A stretch of 64,000 nt of DNA from contig NZ_CP081869.1 in the NCBI RefSeq assembly GCF_019797865.1, forward strand, positions 3,435,501 through 3,499,500, read 5' to 3'. The notes under the pieces were generated by a model that saw only the letters and a list, made by a program, of their open reading frames with translations, was not told the DNA's origin and made no database searches. Shown piece by piece: positions 27,107-36,884 of this stretch (positions within the stretch are counted from its first letter, which is position 1; each line of letters begins with the position of its first letter). The stretch comes from Chenggangzhangella methanolivorans (lineage in GTDB: Bacteria > Pseudomonadota > Alphaproteobacteria > Rhizobiales > Methylopilaceae). The position numbers and the translations under genes were made by a program.

Positions 27107-29043
27107 GCGACCGCGCCGGAGACGACCCGCGCGCGGCATGAGCCGCAGGCGCCCGACCGGCAGCTGAAGGGCGGCGCGAGCCCTGCGCTTTCGGCGAGCT
27201 CCAGCAGCGACCCCGCGCCCGGCGTCCAGCGCGCGGCGGCGGCGCGCGAGAACGACACCTCGACCGGACCCTCGGCGACCGACTCCGTCGGGACGCCGAC
27301 GGCCGGCGCGGGCCCGAAGGCCTCCGCATGGACGCGGTCTTGGGCGACGCCGAGCTTTTCGAGCCCCGCGCGGATTTCCTGCATGAAGCCTGCCGGGCCG
27401 CAGAGATAGACGTCGGCGTCGGCGAGCGGGGCGTACGAGGCCACGACCGAAAGATCGAGCCGCCCCGCGACCTCGTAGTCGCGGCCTTCCACCGCGTCGG
27501 AAACGTCGCTCAGCAGCCGCACGACCTCGATCGCGCCGCCCGCGACCTCGACGAGGCGCGCGATCTCGCGGTCGAAGGCGCGTTCGGCGCGCGAGCGGGC
27601 GGCGTAGAACAGCGTCGTGGGCCGCGTGCGCCGCGTCCGCAATCCCTCGAACACGAGATGGCGCAGCATCGCGATCATGGGGGTGACGCCGACGCCGGCC
27701 GCGAGCATGACCGCCGGCCGCCGCTCGCGCGCGTCGATCGTGAAGTCGCCGGCCGGGGCGAGCGCCTCGATCTCGTCGCCGACTTCGAGCGCGTGCAGGC
27801 GCCGCGAGCCCGGCCCCTGCGCCCGCACGCTGATGCGCAGGACGCCGTCCGAGGGCGCGGTCGAGATCGTGTAGGCGCGCCTCAGCTTCTTGGCGTCGCC
27901 GGGCGCGCCGAGCCGCACCGGCAGGTGCTGGCCCGCCAGGTGCGGGAGCGCCGCGCCGCCGTCGGCAGGCTCCAGATGGAGCGAGCGGATCGTCGCGCTT
28001 TCCTCGACGATGCGCGCGACCTTGAGCCTGCGCCACTCGTTGGGCCGCCCGGAAGCCTCGACGCGCCGCGCCGTCTCGGCCCAGTCGCCCGTGAGGGCGA
28101 CGTTGGGCGAGGCGCCGTCCGTGCGCGATGTCCAGCGCAGCGGCAGCGCGTCAAGGCGGCGGACGATGCGGCGCGGGCGGACGCGCAGCAGCCGCTCGGC
28201 GCCCGTGAAGGCCGCGATCTCGGGCGCGTCCAGCACGACCTCGGCGTCGCCGGAAAGCTGCAGCATGTCGCCGGTCTCGAAATCGACGAAGGCGAGCCCG
28301 GCCGTCCCCGTCGCGCGGATGTTGCCGAGCGTGTTGAAGAAGTTGTTGCCGGCAAAATCCGGGATCGTGAGCGTTCCGTCGGCGTCGACCCGCACGAAGC
28401 CGGCCTTGCCGCCGCGATGGGAGACGTCGACGCGCCGCCCGGCGTCGGGATCGTCCGCGAAGGAGGCGACGAACAGCGTCTCGGCGCCCGCGATCATCGC
28501 GCGCGCCTCGTCGTCGAGCGTGTCGAGCGTCTGCGCCGTGACGCCGCTCCGCGCCGCAGGATCGCGGACGAAGCGGAAGTCGCGCAGGCGGATATATTGC
28601 GGGCAGTTGCCGAAGCTCTCGCGCGCCTCGACGACGAAGCCCTCGGGCAAGCGGCGCCCGACGATCCCGTTCAGGCGATTGCGCCGGCGGGTGTGGAGCT
28701 CGATCCCGAGCAAGCCGACGGCGTCGCCGTCCTCGAGCCCGGCGTCAGCGGGGTCGGAGGGGTCGCGCGCCGTCGAGACGGCGAGCGTCAAAGGATCGGG
28801 CGAGCGCAGGAAGCCCGGTTCGCCGGCGAGGAGCGTCGCCCAGACGTCGCCCTGCGGATTGACCGCGCCCGCCGCGACGAAGGGCAGCTGCGGGTAGAAG
28901 GCCCGGTGCTGGTCGATCAGGTGGTCGAGCAGATGGCGGCGGCCGACCGCCGCCATCTGCTCGACGACGCCGGCGCTGCGCTGGATCTCGATCTCGCCCT
29001 TATGCCAGGGCGAGCCGATGTCGGTCGGGGCGAAGCCGTCCAT
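26998..29043 (-). CDS. Three-domain flavoprotein: PNPOx-like, ferredoxin reductase and 2Fe-2S
   Basis: The product is 681 residues from ATG 29043. The first 330 residues are a pyridoxamine-phosphate-oxidase-like FMN domain (SPWHKGEIEIQRSAGV, then VSHRGGKAGFV and IPDFAGNNFFNTLGNI). Residues about 345-590 are an FAD/NAD(P) reductase (RRAYTISTAP for FAD, MLAAGVGVTPMIAML for NAD(P), YLCGPAGFM). The end holds a plant-type 2Fe-2S site (SCRSGACGSCRARV, LLCVGEP). This fusion recurs next to glutathione S-transferase genes in proteobacteria. It likely passes electrons from NAD(P)H to an unknown acceptor. It follows the GST gene on the same strand with a repeat hairpin in the 90-bp gap. Confidence 0.85.
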   Translation of the reverse strand: MDGFAPTDIGSPWHKGEIEIQRSAGVVEQMAAVGRRHLLDHLIDQHRAFYPQLPFVAAGAVNPQGDVWATLLAGEPGFLRSPDPLTLAVSTARDPSDPADAGLEDGDAVGLLGIELHTRRRNRLNGIVGRRLPEGFVVEARESFGNCPQYIRLRDFRFVRDPAARSGVTAQTLDTLDDEARAMIAGAETLFVASFADDPDAGRRVDVSHRGGKAGFVRVDADGTLTIPDFAGNNFFNTLGNIRATGTAGLAFVDFETGDMLQLSGDAEVVLDAPEIAAFTGAERLLRVRPRRIVRRLDALPLRWTSRTDGASPNVALTGDWAETARRVEASGRPNEWRRLKVARIVEESATIRSLHLEPADGGAALPHLAGQHLPVRLGAPGDAKKLRRAYTISTAPSDGVLRISVRAQGPGSRRLHALEVGDEIEALAPAGDFTIDARERRPAVMLAAGVGVTPMIAMLRHLVFEGLRTRRTRPTTLFYAARSRAERAFDREIARLVEVAGGAIEVVRLLSDVSDAVEGRDYEVAGRLDLSVVASYAPLADADVYLCGPAGFMQEIRAGLEKLGVAQDRVHAEAFGPAPAVGVPTESVAEGPVEVSFSRAAAARWTPGAGSLLELAESAGLAPPFSCRSGACGSCRARVVSGAVAYSAPPLAPLGPGEALLCVGEPAASGGDRLEIELEA

Positions 29044-29091
29044 AGCTGTCTCCCTTGTTTTCCGTAGCTGTCTGGCTTTGATCGCCGCCGC

Positions 29092-29122
29092 CGTCATGCC
29101 CGAGACAGGCTCGGGCACGACG
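29092..29122. repeat. Short palindromic hairpin related to family A
   Basis: TGCCCGAG and CTCGGGCA pair across ACAGG, flanked by CGTCA and CGACG. It lies in the 89-bp gap between the GST and flavoprotein genes on the minus strand, and might lower expression of the downstream gene. Confidence 0.5.
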
Positions 29123-29132
29123 AGGAGACCCC

Positions 29133-29744
29133 TCAGGCCGCAAGGCCCACGGGCGTCTTCTGGAAGGGCGTGAAGCCGGGCAGCGCCTCGACGCGCGACA
29201 GCCAGGCGCGGATGTTGGCGTAAGCCGAGAGGTCGACGTTCCCCTCGGGCGCGTTGGCGATGTAGCTGTAGAGCGCGGCGTCGGCGGCGGTCGGCCGCGC
29301 GGTCGCGATCCAGTCCCGGCCCTCGAGCTCGGCGTCGATCAGCTTGAGGATCGCGTGCGCGCGCTCGATCGCCTCTGCGGCGTCGAACTTCATCCCGAAC
29401 ACGGTGACGAGGCGGGCGACGCAGGGTCCGTTGAAGATCTGGCCGGTCGAGACCGAGAGCCAGCGCTGCACCGCGGCGGCCTCGGCGGGATCCTCGGGCA
29501 GCCACTCGGTCTTCCCGAACTTCTTGGCCGCATAGACCATGATGGCGATCGAGTCCGGCACCACCACGTCGCCGTCGACCAGCACCGGCACCTGCCCGAA
29601 CGAGTTGAGCTTCAGGAACTCCGGCGACTTGTGCGCGGCCTTGGCGAGATCGACCTGCACGAGCTCGTGCGGGATCCCGGCGAGCGACAGGAACAGGCGC
29701 GCCCGGTGCGAATGGCCCGACAGCGGATGGTGGTGGAGCTTCAT
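29133..29744 (-). CDS. Glutathione S-transferase
   Basis: The product is 203 residues from ATG 29744. The N-terminal thioredoxin-like domain reads [20 protein letters not shown], with the cis-Pro in [11 protein letters not shown] and the glutathione-contact PDSIAI. The C-terminal helical domain includes the [20 protein letters not shown] cap. The Ser near residue 9 (LSGHS) is the likely thiol-activating residue, typical of bacterial beta- or theta-like forms. It probably conjugates or reduces electrophiles; partner and substrate are unknown. Divergent from a LysR gene and followed by the flavoprotein gene. Confidence 0.9.
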   Translation of the reverse strand: MKLHHHPLSGHSHRARLFLSLAGIPHELVQVDLAKAAHKSPEFLKLNSFGQVPVLVDGDVVVPDSIAIMVYAAKKFGKTEWLPEDPAEAAAVQRWLSVSTGQIFNGPCVARLVTVFGMKFDAAEAIERAHAILKLIDAELEGRDWIATARPTAADAALYSYIANAPEGNVDLSAYANIRAWLSRVEALPGFTPFQKTPVGLAA

Positions 29745-29850
29745 GGCTTTGCCTTCCCTCGGCAGTTTCCGACGGACCATCGTCCGCCTGACGGTACGAA
29801 GATGAGCGTTTCGGTCTGGGGTGATAAGCGCCATAATGGGAAAGGCACTG

Positions 29851-29865
29851 TTCCGATAATTGGAA
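29851..29865. promoter_or_regulatory. Candidate LysR box between GST and LysR genes
   Basis: TTCCGATAATTGGAA is a perfect TTCC-N7-GGAA dyad of the T-N11-A type, with flanking CAC and GTG extending the symmetry. It lies 16 bases before the LysR GTG start and 107 bases upstream of the GST start. Confidence 0.5.
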
Positions 29866-29880
29866 TTGTGAGGGGCGCTC

Positions 29881-30775
29881 GTGGACCGGCTTCAGGCGAT
29901 GGGCGTGTTTGTGAAGGTGGCCGAGACCGGCGGCTTCGCGGAGGCCGCGCGGCGGCTCGCGCTCAGCCCTCCGGCCGTGACGCGTGCGATCGCGGCGCTC
30001 GAGGACGCGATCGGCGCGCGGCTGCTGACGCGCACCACACGTCTGGTGAAGCTGACCGACGTCGGAGCGCGCTATCTCGAGGACTGCCGCCGCATCCTCG
30101 CCGACCTCGCCGACGCCGACGCCGCGGCGGGCGGCTCCTACGCCCGGCCGACCGGCCTGCTGACCGTGACCGCGCCGGTGCTGTTCGGGCGCATCTACGT
30201 GCTGCCGATCCTCACCCGCTATCTCGACGAGAAACCCGGCGGTGGAGGGCAGGGCGCTGTTCCTCGACCGGGTGGTCAACATCGTCGACGAAGGCGTCGA
30301 CGTGGCGGTGCGCATCGGGCGGATGGCGGATTCCGGACACGCGGCGATCCGCTGCGGAACCGTACGCCGGGTGGTGTGCGCGTCGCCGGCTTACGTCGCC
30401 GAGCACGGCGCGCCGCGCGCGCCCGCCGACCTCGCCGAGCATCGGGTCGTGGCGGTTCCCCATTCCGGCGCGTCCGAATGGCGGTTCGGGCGCGACCGCG
30501 ACGTCGCCGTCACGGTGACGCCGCGCCTCGCCTGCAACGTCAACGAGGCCGCGATCTCGGCCGCGATCGACGGCTGGGGGGTGACGCGCGTCCTGTCCTA
30601 TCAGGTGGCCGAGGCGCTGCGCGACGGCCGGCTCGTCGTGCTGCTCGAAGATTTCGAGCCCGCGCCGCTGCCGATCCACGTCGTGCATGTCGAGGGCCGA
30701 GGCGCGGCCGCGAAGGTGCGCTCCTTCGTGGATTTCGCGGTCGAGCGGCTGCGGGCCGACCCGCTGATCAACTGA
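29881..30775 (+). CDS. LysR-family transcriptional regulator, one frameshift
   Basis: The GTG at 29881 opens [20 protein letters not shown], a standard LysR helix-turn-helix ([20 protein letters not shown]). The frame changes near 30237 in CCCGGCGG (LDEKP then [12 protein letters not shown]), after which the effector domain runs to TGA 30773-30775. The joined length is about 298 residues, the normal family size, which argues for a sequence error. Divergent from the GST-flavoprotein genes with a LysR-type dyad in the gap, so these genes are the likely targets. It converges with the GlxA-type regulator, stop to stop 9 bases apart. Confidence 0.8.
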
Positions 30776-30784
30776 CCCGGCGGC

Positions 30785-31775
30785 TCAGGCCTCCCGCACG
30801 GCCGCCAGTCCAAAGCGCTGGCGGTACTCGCGTGGGCCAAGGCCCGTGACCTTGAGGAAGACCTTCCGGAAACGCGCCCGGATCCTCGTAGCCGACGTCC
30901 CAGGCGATCTGCTCGACGGGTCGGGTGCTGGTCTCAAGCGTCTCGCGCGCTTTCCCCACGCGCAGGTGCTGGCAATATTCGGTCGGCTTCAGCCCCGTGG
31001 CCTTGTGGAAGCGGCGCAGGAAGGTGCGCGGCTCCAGCCCCGCCTTCTCGGCCATGGCCGTGAGCGAGGCGTCGCGGCCGCCGGTCGCCTGCAGCCAGTG
31101 CTGGACCTTGAGCACCGCCTCGTCGCCATGCCTGAGCTTCGGCGAGAACAGGCTGTAGTGCCGCTGCTCGCGGCCCGGCGGGTCGACGAGCAGGAAGCGC
31201 GCGGTCTCCAGCATCGTGGTGGGCCCGAGCAGGCGGTCGACGAGCTTCAGCCCGAGATCCGTCCAGGCCATGATGCCGCCCGCGGTGATGAGGTCGCCGT
31301 CGTCGATGACGAGCTTGTCGACGTCCATCCGCGCGCTCGGGAAGCGCTCCGCGAAGTCCTCGGCGTAGAACCAGTGGGTGGTGGCGGCGCGACCCTCAAG
31401 CAGGCCGGTCTCGCCGAGCAGGAACGCGCCGGCGCACACCGAGGCGAGCGTCGCCCCGCGTTCGTGACGGTCGCGAAGCCAGAGCGCGAGCGGGGCCGCC
31501 TCCTCGGCGGTGATGGGCGCCACGACCGCGGGCGGCATGATCACGAAGTCCGGCTCTCCGGCCATCCCCGGGTCGCTGTCGAAGACGCGTTCCGCGCCAC
31601 TTCCGTCCTCGCGTGCCCGCCAGTGGCTGTAGCGAAGCCTCGGCGCAGCCTCGCCGAGCCTGCGGCTCGCCATCAAGTTTGCGACCGAGAACAGGTCGGT
31701 CAGTCCGTGCGCCGCGCCGAGCGCGCCCGGATAGATCAGCACGGCGATCTCGGCGATCGGAGCTTTCTGGGTCAT
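30785..31775 (-). CDS. GlxA-type AraC-family transcriptional regulator, one frameshift
   Basis: ATG 31775 begins a DJ-1/PfpI-like domain ([20 protein letters not shown], then [20 protein letters not shown] and ATTHW). The C-terminal AraC DNA-binding domain follows from about 225 ([40 protein letters not shown]). Near 30870 an extra T shifts the frame: YEDPGAF continues as [20 protein letters not shown], the expected second helix-turn-helix end, and stops at 30785. The joined product is about 330 residues. GlxA regulators respond to metabolites such as betaines; the ligand here is unknown. Divergent from the hydrolase gene at 31901, a plausible target. Confidence 0.8.
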
Positions 31776-31900
31776 TTGTCAGTTATGGCCCGAAGTCTGT
31801 CGATCGCGCCAATCCGAATGTGGCCGGCCGCCATCTATCTGTCTCTCCATCGAAACGAAACGCCGGTAGCCAAGAGCCCGGCCACTCAAGGAGAGACATC

Positions 31901-32733
31901 ATGGCCTATGTCACCACGCAGGACGGCGTCGAGATCTTCTACAAGGACCTCGGGCCCAAGGACGCGCAGCCGATCGTGTTCCATCACGGCTGGCCGCTCT
32001 CGTCGGACGACTGGGACGCGCAGGTCCTGTTCTTTGAACAACGGCTATCGCGTCGTCGCCCATGACCGGCGCGGCCACGGCCGCTCGGCGCAAGGCTCGG
32101 AGGGCCACGACATGGACCACTACGCGGCCGACGCCGCCGCGGTGGCTGACCATCTCGACCTCAGGAACGCGGTCCACATCGGACATTCGACCGGCGGCGG
32201 CGAGGTCGCCCGCTATGTCGCCAAGCACGGCGAGCCGAACGGCCGCGTCGCCAAGGCGGTTCTGGAGCGCCGTTCCGCCGCTGATGCTGAAGACCGAGAG
32301 CAATCCCGGCGGCCTGCCCATCGAGGTGTTCGACGGCTTCCGCTCGGGCCTCGCGGCCAACCGCGCGCAGTTCTTCCTCGACGTTCCGAGCGGTCCTTTC
32401 TACGGCTACAACCGGCCGGGCGCGAAGGTCGACCAGGGCGTGATCTGGAACTGGTGGCGGCAGGGCATGATGGGCGGGGCCAAGGCCCACTATGACGGGA
32501 TCAAGGCCTTCTCGGAGACCGACCAGACCGAGGATCTCAAGGCCATCACCGTGCCGACGCTGGTGCTGCACGGCGAGGACGACCAGATCGTTCCGATCGA
32601 CGACAGCGCGAAGCTCTCGGCCCCGCTGCTGAAGAACGGCGAGCTCAAGACCTATCCGGGCTTCGGCCACGGCATGCTGACGGTCAACGCCGACGTGCTC
32701 AACGCCGACCTGCTGGCGTTCGTGAAGGGCTGA
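31901..32733 (+). CDS. Alpha/beta hydrolase, non-haem chloroperoxidase-like, two frameshifts
   Basis: ATG 31901 follows a GGAGAG ribosome site. The frame changes near 32035 (an extra T: VLF then [16 protein letters not shown]) and near 32265 (an extra G: KAVL then [12 protein letters not shown]), ending at 32733. The joined product is about 277 residues. The triad is visible: Ser in GHSTGGGE, Asp in HGEDDQIVP and His in GFGHGM. The [10 protein letters not shown] and [11 protein letters not shown] blocks match cofactor-free perhydrolases or chloroperoxidases and esterases. Its real substrate may be an ester. It is followed by an intrinsic terminator and divergent from the GlxA-type regulator. 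Confidence 0.8.
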
Positions 32734-32759
32734 CGCCCTCCGCGCTTACCAAGACGCCG

Positions 32760-32787
32760 CGGCCCGCCTGTTCGTTCAGGCGGGCCG
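32760..32787 (+). terminator. Intrinsic terminator after the hydrolase gene
   Basis: CGGCCCGCCTG (32760-32770) pairs with CAGGCGGGCCG (32777-32787) across TTCGTT, followed by TCTTCGTTT. An 11-bp perfect stem with a moderately T-rich tail. Confidence 0.75.
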
Positions 32788-32867
32788 TCTTCGTTTGGCG
32801 CGGCGCCGCGCTAGGTCCGGGGCGTCCGGCCCGCTTTCCGCGTCGCCGGCGAGCGTGAGGTCGCATC

Positions 32868-33263
32868 ATGGACATCAGGAGAAGCGGGTCGCAGCCGTCC
32901 GGCGCGGGCCCTTCGGAGTATTTCACCGGGCGCGTGCGGATCGACCCGCTGTTCAGCCCGCCCGAACCCGCCCGTGTCGCGGGCGCGCTCGTGACGTTCG
33001 AGCCCGGCGCGCGCACCGCCTGGCACACCCATCCGCTCGGCCAGACGCTGCTCGTCGTCTCGGGCCTCGGCTGGGCGCAGCGCGAGGGCGGCCCGATCGA
33101 GGAGATCCGGCCCGGCGACGTCGTTTGGTTCGAGCCGGGCGAGAAGCACTGGCACGGCGCGACCGCGACCACCGCGATGAGCCACGTCGCGATCCAGGAG
33201 AAGCTGAACGGCTCGCCGGTCGACTGGCTCGAACACGTCGCCGACGCGCAATATGGCGGCTGA
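32868..33263 (+). CDS. Cupin-domain protein
   Basis: The product is 131 residues. One cupin domain shows motif 1 as [20 protein letters not shown] (His, His and Gln for metal binding) and motif 2 as [17 protein letters not shown]. The segment [11 protein letters not shown] at the start and the [10 protein letters not shown] near the end fit the (R)-mandelonitrile-lyase-like or carboxymuconolactone-associated cupin group. The role is likely a small metal-dependent enzyme or binding protein; the reaction cannot be named. It precedes the amidase gene by 78 bases, so the two may be co-transcribed. Confidence 0.85.
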   Translation: MDIRRSGSQPSGAGPSEYFTGRVRIDPLFSPPEPARVAGALVTFEPGARTAWHTHPLGQTLLVVSGLGWAQREGGPIEEIRPGDVVWFEPGEKHWHGATATTAMSHVAIQEKLNGSPVDWLEHVADAQYGG

Positions 33264-33341
33264 TCGCGCGCCCGTCGGTGGACGCCCGGCGGGGCTGCGG
33301 CCAAAGTCGCGGCCGGCGGCGAGACTGCGAAAGGACCGGCG

Positions 33342-34659
33342 ATGTTGGCGAAGCTCGGGCTGCGCGAGGCGGTCTCCGGACTGAACGAGGGCCGGTTCGC
33401 GCTCTCCGATTACGTCGGGGCGCTCTACGACCGCGCACGGCGCCTCGACGGCGAGGTGAAGGCGTTCGGCTGGCTGCCCGAGGCCGGGGGCGCCGGCGAG
33501 GCGTCGCCCGCGGCGGGCCCGTTCGCCGGCGTCCCTGTCGGGATCAAGGACCTCATCGACGTCGGCGGCGTGCCCACGACCTACGGCTCGGCGGGCTTCG
33601 CCGACCATCGTCCCGAGCGCGACGCCTGGGCGGTCGCGCGGCTCAAGTCTCTGGGCGCGTCCGTCTTCGGCAAGACCGTGACGACGGAGTTCGCCTGGCG
33701 CGATCCCGGCGCGACGCGAAATCCCTGGAGCCTCGGCCACACGCCCGGCGGCTCGTCGAGCGGCTCGGCGGCCGCGGTCGCGGCGGGCTTCGTTCCGCTC
33801 GCGCTCGGCACCCAGACGTTCGGCTCGGTGGTGAGGCCCGCGGCCTATTGCGGCGTGGTCGGCTTCAAGCCGAGCTTCGGCGCGATCCCGCGGACCGGCG
33901 CGCATCCGCTCAGCCCCTCGCTCGACCATATCGGCGTCTTCGCCCGGAACGTCGGGGACGCCGCCTTCGCGATCGGGCGTCTCGCGGCGGTCTCGGACGA
34001 GGACGAGGACGGCCGCGACATTCCGGGGCTGCCGCAGGCGCTCGCCGAGCGCGACGGGCCGCCGTCGATCGGCCTTCTGCGCACAGCGGACTGGGACCTC
34101 GCCGACCGCGAGCAGCGCGACCTCTTGGAGAAAGTCGCGGCGGACCTCGCGGCGGCCGGGGCGCGCGTCGACGAGCTGACCCCGCCGGACGCGTTCGCCG
34201 AGATTCCCGCCGGCGCCCGCGTCCTGCTCGCCGCGGAGGCCGCCGACGTGTTCTCGCGGCTGATCGCCGAGCGCCCGGGGCGGTCGGCCCCGCCATCAGG
34301 GAGCTGGTCGCCGACGGGGCGAGGATCCCGGCGCAGCGTTATGTCGAGGAGAAGCGGCGGCGCAGCCGGTTGCGGCGCGCGGCCGCCGCGTGGATCGGCG
34401 ATCGGGACGCGGTTCTCACCCTCGCCGCGACCGGCGTCGCGCCGAAGGGGCTGGCCTTCACCGGCGATCCGCGGTTCTGCGTGCCGTGGACCTATCTCGG
34501 CCTGCCGGCGCTCGCGCTTCCGGCGGGCGACGGTTCGGGCGGCCTGCCGCTCGCCGTCCAGCTCGTCGGCCGCGACCTCGACGACGCCAATCTGCTGCGC
34601 ACGGCCGCCTGGTGCGAACGGGTGGTCGGCCGGCCATGCGGCTCGCCGAACCGGCCTGA
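33342..34659 (+). CDS. Amidase signature-family hydrolase, two frameshifts
   Basis: ATG 33342 opens MLAKLGLREAVSGLNEGRFA. The Ser-cisSer-Lys triad is clear: Lys in VGIKDLIDVGG (about residue 68), Ser in TPGGSSSGSAAAVA (about 140-145). The frame changes near 34285 (ERPGR to AIRELVADGARIPAQRYVEE) and again near 34635 (ERVVGRP to MRLAEPA), giving a stop at 34659 and about 440 residues. Without the last shift the frame would run on to 34762 with an unlikely tail. Enzymes of the family hydrolyse amides, but the substrate is unknown. It precedes the SDR gene on the same strand. Confidence 0.75.
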
Positions 34660-34775
34660 GGCGACTGAGACGCGACCGCGATTTAAGCCTTTCCGAACGC
34701 TGCACAAAACTTGCTTGACGGCGCGCGGGCGCCGTTCGGCGCATCTCCTGCAATGTATTTGATCGAGGACTCAGC

Positions 34776-35526
34776 ATGGATCTCGGGCTCAGCGGCCGAA
34801 AAGTCATCGTCAGCGGCGGCTCGCGCGGCATCGGCCGCGCCATCGTCGAGTGCTTTCTCGTCGAAGGCGCGACGGTCGCGTTCTGCGCCCGCGGCGAGGA
34901 GGGCGTCCGCAGCGCCGAACAGGCGCTCGGCGACAAGGCCTTCGGCTCCGCCGTCGACGTCGCCGACCCCGCGGCCGTGAAGGACTGGATCGAGGCTTGC
35001 GCCGAGCGCATGGGCGGCGTCGACATCGTGGTGCCGAACGTCAGCGCGCTCGCGGTCGGCGGCGAACTCGAGACCTGGCGCAAGGCCTTCGACATCGATC
35101 TGCTCGGCACGGTCAGCATGGTCGGCGGCGCTGCCCTACCTCAAGCGCTCGGACGCGGCCTCCGTGGTGCTGATCTCGAGCGTCTCGGGGCGCGAGAGCG
35201 ACATGTTCGGCGAGCCCTACGGCGCGCTGAAGGCCGCGCTCATCCACTACGGCAAGACGTTGTCGAACCGCCACGCCGCCGACCGGATCCGCGTCAACAC
35301 GGTCTCGCCCGGCAACGTCTATTTCTCCGACGGCGTCTGGGGCCAGATCGAGCGCGAGCAGCCCGAGACCTTCGCGACGTGCCTCGCAACGAACCCGTTC
35401 GGCCGCATGGCGCGCCCGGACGAGATCGCCAAGGCCGTCGTGTTCATCGCCAGCCCCGCCTCGAGCTTCACCACCGGCGCCGACATGCTGGTCGACGGCG
35501 GCCTGACGCGCGGGGTCCAGTTCTGA
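34776..35526 (+). CDS. SDR family oxidoreductase, one frameshift
   Basis: ATG 34776 opens MDLGLSGRKVIVSGGSRGIG, the cofactor Gly motif. The frame changes near 35130 (GGAALP then YLKRSDAASVVLISSVSG) and is open to TGA 35524-35526. The joined product is about 250 residues, normal for the family. The catalytic Tyr-Lys is in YGALKAALIHYG. Unlike most SDRs, the strand reads VVPNVSALAV, where NNAG is normal (a PNVS variant seen in some members). Substrate unknown. Upstream, 34710-34760 holds a TTGACG-like box, so it may have its own promoter. Confidence 0.8.
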
Positions 35527-35687
35527 CGAGAGAAACCTGAGACAGTCATGCGCTGGCGAGATCGTTCGATTTCGCCGGCGCATTGGCGATGGAGGCGCGC
35601 CGACACGACATTGCGGTCGCGCCGAGTTCCGGCGCCTCACCCAACAAGGAGACGTCGCCGGTTCATCTCGCCGGCGGCGGCGTCGCG

Positions 35688-36713
35688 ATGAAGAAGATCG
35701 GGTTCCTGTCCTTCGGCCACTGGTCGCCCTCGCAGCATTCCGGCACGCGCTCGGCCGGCGACACGCTGCTCCAGTCGATCGACCTCGCGGTCGCGGCCGA
35801 GGAGCTCGGCGCGGACGGGGCCTATTTCCGCGTCCACCATTTCGCGCGCCAGCTCGCCTCGCCGTTCCCGCTGCTCGCCGCCGTCGGCGCGAGGACCAGC
35901 CGGATCGAGATCGGCACCGGCGTCATCGATGCGCTACGAGAACCCGCTCTACATGGCGGAGGACGCCGGATCGGCGGACCTCATCGCCGGCGGCCGGCTG
36001 CAGCTCGGCATCAGCCGCGGCTCGCCGAGCAGGTGATCGACGGCTGGCGCCACTTCGGATACGCGCCGGCCGAAGGCGAGAGCGATGCCGACATGGGCCG
36101 CCGCCACGCCGAGGTGTTCCTCAACGTCATCAAGGGCGAGGGCTTCGCCGAGCCGCATCCGCGGCCGATGTTCCCGAACCCGCCCGGCCTGCTGCGGATC
36201 GAGCCGCATTCTGAAGGCCTGCGGGAGCGGATCTGGTGGGGCTCGGCCTCGAACGACACGGCTGTCTGGGCGGCCAGGCAGGGCATGAACCTGCAGAGCT
36301 CGACGCTCAAGAAGGACGAGACCGGCGAGCCGTTCCACGTCCAGCAGGCCAAGCAAATCCGGCTCTATCGCGAGGCCTGGAAGGAGGCCGGCCACACGCG
36401 CGCGCCGCGCGTCTCCGTCTCGCGCTCGATCTTCGCGATCGTGAACGACGAGGACCGCGCCTATTTCGGCCGCGGACAGGACAGCGACCAGGTCGGCGTC
36501 ATCGACAACATGCGGGCGGTGTTCGGCCGCACCTACGCGGCCGAGCCGGAGAAGCTCATCGCGCAGCTCAAGGCCGACGAAGCGATCGCCGAGGCCGACA
36601 CGCTGCTGCTCACCGTGCCGAACCAGCTCGGCGTCGCCTACAACGCGCATGTGATCGAGGCCCTGCTCGCCCATGTGGCGCCGGAGCTCGGGCTGGCGCT
36701 GACGACTGCGTGA
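35688..36713 (+). CDS. LLM-class flavin-dependent oxidoreductase, two frameshifts
   Basis: ATG 35688 opens MKKIGFLSFGHWSPSQHSGT. The luciferase-like domain runs on with ELGADGAYFRVHHFARQLASP. Near 35930 the frame changes (GVID to MRYENPLYMAEDAGSADLIA) and near 36028 it changes back (ISRGSP to EQVIDGWRHFGY), so the middle of the gene is read in a second frame for about 100 bases. It ends at TGA 36711-36713 with about 340 residues. This family uses reduced FMN or F420-like flavin for monooxygenation. Substrate unknown. A GC hairpin lies right after the stop. Confidence 0.8.
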   Translation: MKKIGFLSFGHWSPSQHSGTRSAGDTLLQSIDLAVAAEELGADGAYFRVHHFARQLASPFPLLAAVGARTSRIEIGTGVIDALREPALHGGGRRIGGPHRRRPAAARHQPRLAEQVIDGWRHFGYAPAEGESDADMGRRHAEVFLNVIKGEGFAEPHPRPMFPNPPGLLRIEPHSEGLRERIWWGSASNDTAVWAARQGMNLQSSTLKKDETGEPFHVQQAKQIRLYREAWKEAGHTRAPRVSVSRSIFAIVNDEDRAYFGRGQDSDQVGVIDNMRAVFGRTYAAEPEKLIAQLKADEAIAEADTLLLTVPNQLGVAYNAHVIEALLAHVAPELGLALTTA

Positions 36714-36720
36714 ACGACTG

Positions 36721-36744
36721 CGGCCGGCGGCTTTCCGCCGGCCG
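36721..36744 (+). terminator. GC hairpin after the LLM oxidoreductase gene
   Basis: CGGCCGGCGG (36721-36730) pairs perfectly with CCGCCGGCCG (36735-36744) across CTTT. No clear T-tract follows, so it may act as a mRNA stabiliser or Rho-independent-like end only weakly. Confidence 0.45.
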
Positions 36745-36884
36745 TCGGCGGCCCATGTCGCATTGCAGCAAAGTCGACGGCGAGGTCGCCGACTGCATGG
36801 AGAAGGTCACCGACGCGCGTTATGACGGCTGAGGCCATGCGCGTTCCGATGGACAAGGCCGCTTGGGGCGGATAGCTCGCCGAC

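Noticed and set aside
36755..36832. A 25-codon open frame after the LLM oxidoreductase gene
   Set aside because: Too short and without a clear ribosome site or homologue; it follows a terminator-like hairpin.
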